Below, piece after piece: positions 56,038 through 64,000 of a DNA stretch of 64,000 bases. Position numbers and translations under genes: made by a program. The notes under the pieces are model-generated. The model worked only from the letters and a program-made list of their open reading frames with translations, was not told the DNA's origin and did not search any database. Position 1 is the stretch's first letter, and each line of letters opens with the position of its first letter. The stretch comes from Scytalidium lignicola (lineage: Eukaryota > Ascomycota > Leotiomycetes), in contig NCSJ02000104.1 of assembly GCA_002812745.2 (NCBI GenBank), forward strand, positions 62,001 through 126,000, in the 5' to 3' direction.

Positions 56038-58570
56038 TTAGCCCAAGCCTCCTTGAGCCTCTTCTCCACTCACTTCGGCGACTGGCCACCCGGTCGCTGT
56101 TCTTGTCATCTGGAGGAGTTGCAAAACCTCGTTTTGCTCACCTGGAGACTCAAGAAACACCCCTGCAACATTAATCATGTGGCAAGCTACAATAAGTGCT
56201 TGTGCGATTGGATTCGAGATGACAATCCCACACAATATTCGGGTGTGATTGATTATTTCTCCCTAATTGGCGAGTCAGTAAATGAAAATCATAATAAAAT
56301 TTCTAGTAACTCCTCTCTCACCTTCCCATGAAAAGTCGTGACAAACACCCGCTGTTGGCCTGGACTGTTGCTCTTGAGCAGGATCAAGGAAAGGTGGTAG
56401 TAGAGAAGACCCATAACTATGCCACAGATTAGATAGTACACAGCAGCAAAGAGGGGAAAGAGACTGAATGCGTACCGTGCCAGTCACAGCTTAACGATAT
56501 CCTCAGAAATACCTGGTTTTCTTCTGGCTTTGCGTCTTGCTCATGAAATGGCGCAAAGGTAGCAGGTTTCTCAAGATTCCACCGTTCAGCCTTAGCAAGG
56601 AGCGTTGCCCACGCGTCAACGGTCTTGTCCTGTTCCGGTCCAAAGCAAAAATTGATCACATCGCACGTCAGACCAATCATCTGATTGCTCCAGGCACATT
56701 CGATGGTCGGACGTGAGGTCTTGGTGCTGGCAGAGCTACTACCCCCTTGGCGTTCGATGAGGTCCGCGTTTGTGAGCTGAGCGACTGCCTCAATGTTCTG
56801 TTGGAAGAGCATGTAATCAATCTTGATAGGGCATCGAAGGAAAAGAGCCACGTGAATATCTTCACGTACATGTACCCAAAACGCAGCACGTTTGAGAGAT
56901 CCTTCCTCGTCCACATAAGCATACCATGGTGATGTTGACAAGGCGAGAGATGAAGAGAAGAGGCTGTCAGGGGGCCGCTCGCATGATGCAACTATATCAA
57001 CGAAGTTAGACAGAACGACTTTTCTTAAAGAAATAATGAGTGTCACCTGTCATCTGATCATAGATTCGTAACAAGACGTACATCGTAAATATAGCTCCTT
57101 CCATCTCGTGGTTCGTGAGGTCCTGCAAGACCGGAATCAAGCAACGGCCGCATTGACGTCTGTATTGTTTCGCCGCACTGATTGGGTAGTTGGATACTCT
57201 ACTCAGTTGCAGCGCCGAGATGGTCAAGATGGCGGAAAGCAGACACGGAGCTTTTGTCAGCGCCAGTTGGGATACCGTCAACGCGAAGTGTCGCTCAGGA
57301 TCATTGCAATCCAATAACGGACCCCAAGTCTGCATGAAGAACTTGACCAAGTGAGCTTCGCGGGTCTGCAGGGGCTCGCTCCTTTGAAAAACATATTGGC
57401 GAGGAGAGCTGAACGTACTGGGTGAGCTCGAATGAACAGAGCTGGTCGTGATGTGTCCACTGTAGTCTTGACGGCTGCCCCGCTGTCTGCCATGTTGATA
57501 TCCGGGCTCCAAAGCTACCTTCGTCGCCGCGTGGTTATGGGCTAATGCGACTGGGGCATCGGTGTGCTCGTTTGCGACATCACCTCTACTCACAAAGTCA
57601 GGCGCTTCATATGACTCCAGATTGGCATGAGCTCCATAATCGGTTGAAATAGTAGCAGTGAGTGGAAGACCAAAGATAGCGGGTGGATGCTGAAAAAGGT
57701 CGTCACCTGATAGAGAGACGTAGTCATGCAGGTCATCAGGGCTGCTCGAATCTAGCGGCCAAGCTGCTCGGTTGAAGTCATTGCGGACTCGTGGGCTAAA
57801 TCTGGCAGCTGCAGTTTGATGAGGCTCAGTAGTATCGCCATCATACGACACAAGACTCAGGCTGTTCGCATTTGTCGGAATAGTATCAACATAATTGCTA
57901 GGGGATTCCACCACGCCCACATGGGGTGGTGTGCTAGACGCTGTTTCTATCAGGCAAATCACAGTAGCTGTCCGGCCGGTTGAAAGATTCCAGAGAAGGA
58001 GGCTCGGCCGTAGATTGGTGGTCACTGTGGGAGATACGTCGCAGCTCGAATACAGCATCACCATCACCTACAGCTGTGGCTCGAGATCTGCGAGCTAGAG
58101 TCTCCTCTCCGGTAGCATCAAATTCAACTGGTATATATTATTAGTCAGTCAATTCCCGCCGAAACGTCGTGAAACCAAGCTTGCCGGAGAAGGAAGAAAC
58201 AGGAACCAGTCCGATCCATTGCGGATCTTGGGTTTCTTCATCATCATGCCCCAGCCGCCGCTTTCGGCGGTTGCTCACAGGGGCTCGATCGTAGTCAACC
58301 TCTGAATCTGAAGGCTGGTGCAGGCTGTCAAGGTTTTTTCGCTCTCCTGCAGTTGTTGCAAACGGGAAGTTTGCGGTCGCCTCAATATTAGTATTAGCCT
58401 GCCGTCTAGGAAGTTCCTATTCGATTTACCCACACTTGAGATGTTTTTCACGACACAGTCCACTGTAGGATCCGAATCCGGAATAAGTCAGTGAATTTGC
58501 GGGGTTGCCGACTGGGGAGGAGTCGACGCGGGGAGACGAACCAGGCACTCTGTATTGCGCGGCGGTCCAT
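56038..58570 (-). pseudogene. Zn2Cys6 transcription factor, regulator 2 (damaged paralogue of regulator 1)
   Basis: Exons 58570-58542, 58462-58434, 58380-58176, 58127-57047, 56991-56476, 56416-56322 and 56262-56038 follow the layout of regulator 1. The second exon is 29 nt, as there, and introns again split Cys1 (TG|T) and Cys3 (T|GC). The zinc cluster reads ACGLCREKHLKCDRKLPVCN, then NCRRAKKP, and then meets TGA where the sixth Cys should be. Exons 3 and 4 are each one base out of phase with their neighbours; exon 3 contains a six-A run. The regulatory domain (HLVKFFMQTWGPLLDC, CLLSAILTISALQLSRV, VMGLLYYHLSLILL) reads normally to a stop. Either it is decaying or the assembly has errors. It stands next to P450 b. 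Confidence 0.7.
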
Positions 58571-59359
58571 GAGTGTCCGGGATAATCAAGGTTCTCCACC
58601 AGCTCTGTGGGACAGAGAAAAGATGCAGAAAGATAGGGGTCGATGAATCTGGACAAAGGGTCCGAACGACTTATGTAAAGCAGGAACCCCCGCTTTGCAG
58701 TAGTGGGCTGAAAGGTGCGACTGGATGCAAGATGCATCTTGTTCACACTAGAAACTTTTCAAAGGGGTGTTTTTCCCAATAAGGTAAAAAAGCCCATGGG
58801 CAGGTTGGGCTAAGTCGCGTGCGTTATTGGTTTATCGCCCTGCAGGGAAGGGGCCATCATGTTTTGACACTACCTTATGTACAGTAGGTATGTCAGTAGT
58901 TTTATTTAAGGTTTTTATGTATTACGATCAGTGTCTGTAACCTGTGTAATAACCCGTTAAATTACGACGAAAGCGAATGAAAAAGAGAATAAACCAAAAG
59001 TGTCAAATATGTATATATGGAATAGATGGGGAAGAATAAATATGCTCACTCCTGTCGGCTTTCTCAGAAATGGAAAATGGATAATAAAAGGAGTAAACAT
59101 GAAGGTTTCGTTAAAAAGAGTTGAAAATTCTAGGCAAGTTCTATCATCATTGTGTCTTTGATACAATAGAGGCATCTCTGTCAAAATAGCATGACTCATA
59201 CAGGAGTTGAATCTGATAGCTCTTTTTATACGACTGTATGATTTTGCATGCGGAATCCCTTATGAAGATCAAGTATTATGCGTAGATGAGGCTCTCTTTG
59301 GGTAACTGTACTCTCGATGACTCGGGTCGTTATCCCTTTTATAACCGGGAGGGATAGAT
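58571..59359. other. Intergenic, about 790 bases
   Basis: The promoter side of regulator 2 and the 3' side of the kinase gene. No supported gene; short AT-rich frames only. Confidence 0.5.
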
Positions 59360-62119
59360 TCATCTGTAAACAACATCTGCAGGGCCATAGGCTGGTGACC
59401 ATTTTACTTGAGGAGATAGTGGTGAACTCTGAGTAGCAGAGGATCGATCCCCAGTTTCACGTCGTGACATCTTAGGACGAACTGGTATCACAATCGGTTC
59501 GTGGTAATCAGTATAATATTGCCTCTGTCTGCCGCGGGAGCCCCGTTCGGGTGAAAGCCTTGAACCTGGTGGCGGCGACGGAGTGCGAGCACGTGCATAC
59601 TTATCGTCTCGATGATCCGCTCGAAGAGGTATGGGAATACTACGACCATTGGAGACATGATACCTTGTCTCCTCAGGTCGAGGACTGGAGGTTCTGCGAG
59701 TAGAATAGACGGGTGGTTCAGCGTCGGATTCAGAATCAAACTCCATAGACTTTTTCTTCCTGCTGCCTCTGAAGCCATCACCTACATAATATGTCGTGGT
59801 ACGAACTATTGGAGGTACTGACTCTTTTCTCGAAAATTGGGATTGCATAGACTGAGACCCAGACGGTGTGGTAGTATATATATTAGGTATAATAGGAGGT
59901 GCTGAAGAGTAAGAATGAAGACCAGGTTTCTTGATACTCGGCGGCGGGGAAGGCGGCTCAACGATGTAGCGCTTATCTGATTTCGATGCTGGTCGTGGAG
60001 AAGAATAGATTGAAGAATCCGAGTCAGACTCTGCTGATCTGCGTTCCTTTCTCAACCTACTATCACCACGCTCCCGGCCTCGATCTCTAGAATCTCTAGC
60101 ATCGCCTGATTGGAAGGTTTGTGGCCGTGGAAGAGGTGGAGAAGGTGGAGAAGGTGGCGCAATAATAGTCTCCAGCCAACAGTAGGTCTCATGTTGTTTT
60201 TTCTGAGATGGGTTGAACATGTGGCCATTTTCATTGGCATAATAAATAACCTGAGATGGGCTTTTTGGTCGCCTCGCCCCGCGTCCGTTAGTTGCATCAG
60301 TGTCAGAAAGTGATCGTTCTGGATGTCTGGAGCCTGAAGCTAAGTTCTGAGACTGCCAGCACTCGTAAGCATCCTCAGGGGTCCGCAAACAGAAATTTGG
60401 GTCTTGCCATCGTTCGGCCCACCGTCGCGTATCGTCGACGGTGATGAAGGGGTGGTCTGCAAACCGGGTGCGGCTTGGTGAGCGGCCTAGGGGAATATCA
60501 AGGCTAGATTGGGTGTTGGAGTCGGATTCTATAGATTCTATACCTGTGCTCCATTCCTCCTCGACTTCCCAAGGTAATGTGTAATTATAGCCCATGACGG
60601 CGTTTGTTTCCTTCTTTTCAACCGAGGGTCTAGCCGACTTAAGATTGTTCGCATTACTGGGGGGCTTCTTTATCGTAGGCTCTGACTCTTCAACGTCATC
60701 AGATGCGTTTTGGCTATCGGGCCTCGGAAAGACAGTAGCGTCTGCAGGTGACTGCTCTTGTCGTCGGTTTGAAGCTATGTCTGCCTTCAGCGTATGGGCT
60801 ACAGTAGTCTCTTCTTCGGCATCTTCAACTGTTGGTGGATGATACGAGGCTTTCGGTGGCCCGTATCTGGCAAGGGCAGGATCTACCACCGGAGTTGAGA
60901 CTCCAGGTCCGTAAGACTTAAGACCGGGGTGGGTCACGGTGTTGTATCCGCCGAAAGAAGTCGTGGATGCAGATTCACCGGTCTCGATTATAGTATGCCC
61001 TATGTTCGAATCTGAAGTCTCGGAACCTAGGCGAGCACGTGGATTAACGGTTCTGCATCCGTTCGTACTGAAGAGTAACAACACCTACTAATTCCAATCC
61101 AAGCATGATCAAGCGCTTGCTGGGCTGTCAATCTTTGAGAAGGATATGCCACCACAAGGTCCCGAATGAACTTGACCCCAAGTTCACTCAATGCCAAGCC
61201 TTGTGAGGGAAATGTGGACTCGTTATCACAGAATCTGATCAAAGACAGACCTGGGGGGAACGGCACAGCGCCTTTAACTAGTCTGTAGACTATACATCCA
61301 AGCGCCCATATATCGACCGCGTTCGTGTATCCTGCGCCTTCGGCATCGACGTTGGGAGCATAGCCTAGGATTTCGGGAGCCATATACGCGTGTGTCCCTG
61401 TCTGAGTTCGGTATGCCGTTTCTTCTGTTCGACGTTTACTCAATCCGAAATCTGCAAGTTTAACCCACCAGCGAGGTGGCCCTTGACAAACCAGGACATT
61501 CTATTGGAAAGTTAGCTCGGCCGAGTGGTAACCAGCAAGATGACCGGCAGCTAACCTTCGGCTTTAAATCCCGGTGCACAAAGTTCTCCAAATGCATGAT
61601 CTTCAGCCCTTCCAAGATCTGGTGTGTGATATCTCGGACCTCTGCTTCCTTAACAGTGCCTCCAATAGCTTTCACGTTCTCCTCCAAATCTCCCAGAGGC
61701 ACGTATTCCATCGCCAGATACACAGACTCGGGATCTTCAAACCAACCGAAAAATTCCACAAACACAGCGGATTCCTTATATTTCGGCTTCGAAAATTCTA
61801 GTAGCGCTTTGAGCTCTCGCTCGTAGGCCATCTTAAACGTGGAACCGCTTGCCCATATCCGCTTTACTGCCCTCCGTTCGTTCTCTTCGAGATGCACTTC
61901 GAGTCGTACCTCGCCAAAGCTGCCTTTCCCAAGCAGGCGTTCCACTTTCCATTCTTTTGTCTTGGGGACTCGGCGCTGGCCGCTTATGGGATCGGAGATA
62001 TAATGCTTCTGTAAGACGCCCCCGGGATAGACCTGTGCGTCGAGTTTCGTGTGCTCAAAGTCCGAAAGGTAGGACATGACGGGCGAGGCTGCGGCTGCTT
62101 TTCTCATCGGTATACTCAT
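59360..62119 (-). CDS. Serine/threonine protein kinase with long disordered C-terminal tail
   Basis: Three exons (62119-61556, 61500-61089, 61026-59360) encode about 880 residues. The kinase domain spans residues 58-325: GKGSFGEV (64-71), RRAVKRIW with the ATP-binding Lys, AMEYVPLGDLEENV, HRDLKPKN across the first intron, DFG (Asp205), an activation segment ending YMAPEI, DIWALGCIVYRL, and QALDHAWIG. All catalytic residues are present. Overall it resembles CAMK/CHK2-type kinases. The remaining 550 residues are Ser/Pro/Arg-rich, low-complexity and probably phosphorylated. The chosen start gives MSIPMRKAAA. An upstream reading (62488-62312) beginning MCYRKRIVVSISPHLNDFAR and ending before a GTAATC donor could be an extra 5' exon. 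The role is unknown. Confidence 0.85.
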
Positions 62120-63413
62120 ATGAATGAGAATCTCTGCACCAATTAATAATAGCCGTGAGAGTAGCCACCTCACTTATCCACAAAAGGAACAACAGAAGAC
62201 CGCAGAAGATATTTGCAAGTCATTAATCAAGGTCATGCTGGTGCAGAATGAACTATCTGAGTCTATCTCAGCCTCCACGAAAGCTACCTGCATGCATGAG
62301 CAGGGATGATTACCGCTTCCGAATCCGGTCCTGCCACTTGACACTGGCAGAAATTGATCTTGTTGAATTATGACATGATCAAAGGCCCTCTCGGTGACAC
62401 ACTCGTCCAGGTCTTGCGGTCCTAGGAACCGCGCAAAATCATTGAGATGAGGGGAAATGCTGACGACGATCCTCTTTCTGTAGCACATTGTACTCTGCGA
62501 TAACGAAATAAATATACTAGAATGGAAGAAGATACCATAGCTATCGCCAGGGCACCTTCTACTCGGAAAATTTCAGTCCATTGATTAAGGCTCTTGTAGA
62601 TGAATCAATAGAGGCGCCTAATGTTTGAGCAATAGATACCGAATTCTATCCCTTGATTCTAACGAACGAACGAACGTGTGGTGACCGAAGTGGCTATTGC
62701 CGATGACAAGACAACATCTTCGAATTCAGATGCATCAAGCTCAGCGATCAGTTCACCATCCATAATGTTCTGAATATAGCATTCTCCAACAAATCCGAGG
62801 CCGTCATTCTCTTTCCTAAACACGAAGGGTACGGAAACCCCAGACCTCGGGTCTCTTGGCTAGTATGTGCAACTCGATCAATTATTGAACTGACCTCTTT
62901 CCACTGACGGAATAGTCGGATATCCGCATCATCAGCGCAAGGGTTCCCCAATTCTTATGATCTTGCCTAGTCGAAACCCCCATGTTCTGAGATGAGCTGA
63001 GAATGCGCCGTCCTGATCCGCCCAATCAATGGTGAAAGGTAGGATTCTTTGGCTGTTGCTCCACTATAGGGCCACCAATCTGTACGTCCGTACAGTATAT
63101 ATGTTCCGGCCAATCCTCTAAATCGGAATGCCATTATTTCTTTATATCGTCTCCTTTTAAGTTAAAAAATAAAATCATGCAAAGATACAATATCTTAACC
63201 ACTCTTCTACCTCTACTGGTCTACCATATCTTACACACCATTCCTAACAAATCACAATTTCTATACAGTGACGGAATCAATTAAAATGTCAAGTTCTAAA
63301 TTCTAGTTGACTATTACAGTATTTTGCTATTATATATGTTAGCGTACCTCTATATTAATGATAGAGAATAGGTTATAAACAAGAACTAGATGTTTTATGT
63401 CAAGTGGGGTCGT
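62120..63413. other. Intergenic, with a possible extra kinase exon at 62312-62488
   Basis: The left part may contain a 5' exon of the kinase gene (minus strand, starting 62488). A (AACG)n run lies near 62660-62676. The rest, including an AT-rich patch at 63.14-63.39 kb, shows no gene. Confidence 0.45.
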
Positions 63414-64000
63414 TCATAGTCTGTGTTGCAACTTCTCATCAAAGAAAGCAAGAGCAGCAATACAGAGAGCATGAATACCCGTTTGCATCGTAGGTTGTAT
63501 CACCGGCGCAAATCTGGCCGTGTGGTTGGCGGGAATATCATCAATTCTCCCCTCCTTCAGCTTCTGATTCCACAGCCCTTCCTCTATACCTCCCCAGTGC
63601 CAAAACGCACACGGCCGACCCTGCGATGTTGCAAGGACCGAAAAATCCTCTGAAATAGTAGTAGTTGGTATATTTGCATCAAAGGCGTCTCCAAAATGGT
63701 CGCTGAAGCTCTTCACCAGCGTTTTCATCATCGACTCGTCATTCACTGTGTTTGGCAGATGCCGAGTCGTTTTGAATACGGGTGCAACGGTCGAACCGCT
63801 TGCTTCGCATTCAGCCTTAACGATTCTCCGGATTGAGGCCAGAAGTTTGTCGCGCGTTTCCAGTCGCACGCTGCGTATGTCGACGCCAATTTCCGCCGAG
63901 TCTGCGATGATGTTCTCAGTCTGGCCGGCTTGCAAGCTCCCGACTGTCAGAACAGAAATATCGCTTGGATTGATCTCTCTACTGATGAGAGTCTGGAGGC
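63414..64000 (-). CDS. M20-family peptidase/amidohydrolase, 3' part (continues beyond window)
   Basis: The last 195 codons of an M20D-type amidohydrolase; the 5' part lies beyond the right edge. Visible features are LTVGSLQAGQTENII at the start of the dimerisation domain, VDIRSVRLETRD, then TISEDFSVLA (where the Glu is a family metal or catalytic ligand), PCAFWHWGGIEEG, HTARFAPVIQPTMQTG and a normal stop. Enzymes of this family cleave N-acyl amino acids or small peptides with a di-metal centre. The frame is intact within the window. Confidence 0.85.
   Translation of the reverse strand, partial: LQTLISREINPSDISVLTVGSLQAGQTENIIADSAEIGVDIRSVRLETRDKLLASIRRIVKAECEASGSTVAPVFKTTRHLPNTVNDESMMKTLVKSFSDHFGDAFDANIPTTTISEDFSVLATSQGRPCAFWHWGGIEEGLWNQKLKEGRIDDIPANHTARFAPVIQPTMQTGIHALCIAALAFFDEKLQHRL

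Noticed and set aside
62748..62951. 67-codon frame between the kinase and M20 genes
   Set aside because: Short, with no domain or exon partners.
1..64000. CRISPR arrays, bacterial operons, rRNA or tRNA genes
   Set aside because: No spaced direct repeats, no Shine-Dalgarno pattern, and no convincing tRNA cloverleaf was noticed; the gene content is fungal.

Overview
The window is nuclear DNA from a filamentous ascomycete (Pezizomycotina). The evidence is many short (45-150 bp) GT-AG introns, HET, NACHT and SesB-type genes, Zn2Cys6 regulators, MFS sugar-type transporters and fungal P450s. Transposon relics and a very AT-rich island carry C:G-to-T:A damage typical of repeat-induced point mutation (RIP). 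Most Ns sit beside runs of A or T, as in a pyrosequencing-style assembly, so single-base frameshifts at homopolymers should be read with caution.

Layout. 0-1 kb: 3' part of an aldo/keto reductase. 1.8-3.1 kb: a decayed Tc1/mariner-like element with 34-bp terminal inverted repeats. 4.4-6.4 kb: an intact HET-domain gene. 7-8.6 kb: a CYP52-like P450. 9-10.8 kb: an unrecognised gene with an in-frame stop. 11.1-15.2 kb: an AT-rich RIP island. 15.4-21.2 kb: a GNAT fragment, a small three-exon gene, an alpha/beta hydrolase, a pogo/Fot1 relic and a secreted carboxylesterase. 22.4-34.5 kb: a compact group made of a Zn2Cys6 regulator, an MFS transporter, a CYP53-like P450, an NADPH-P450 reductase and a second MFS transporter. 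35.7 kb: an amidase fragment. 36.4-43.4 kb: a SesB-like hydrolase that appears fused to ankyrin repeats, facing a SesA-like/NACHT gene. 43.8-47.2 kb: a small kinase-like gene and an unrecognised 634-residue protein. 47.2-51.6 kb: a gene-poor stretch. 51.6-58.6 kb: an MFS transporter, a second CYP53-like P450 and a second, damaged Zn2Cys6 regulator. 59.4-62.1 kb: a long protein kinase. 63.4-64 kb: 3' part of an M20 peptidase.

How the genes may work together. P450s of the CYP53 type hydroxylate benzoate-like aromatic acids and need a reductase. Here a reductase gene lies directly downstream of one P450, and divergent transporters and a regulator flank both. The set at 51.6-58.6 kb repeats the transporter-P450-regulator content, and the two regulators share intron positions that split the same zinc-binding cysteines, so the modules look paralogous. 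Between them sit genes of the fungal self/non-self and programmed-cell-death repertoire (SesB-ankyrin, SesA/NACHT), with a HET gene farther left. Substrates and physiological roles are inferred, not shown by the sequence.
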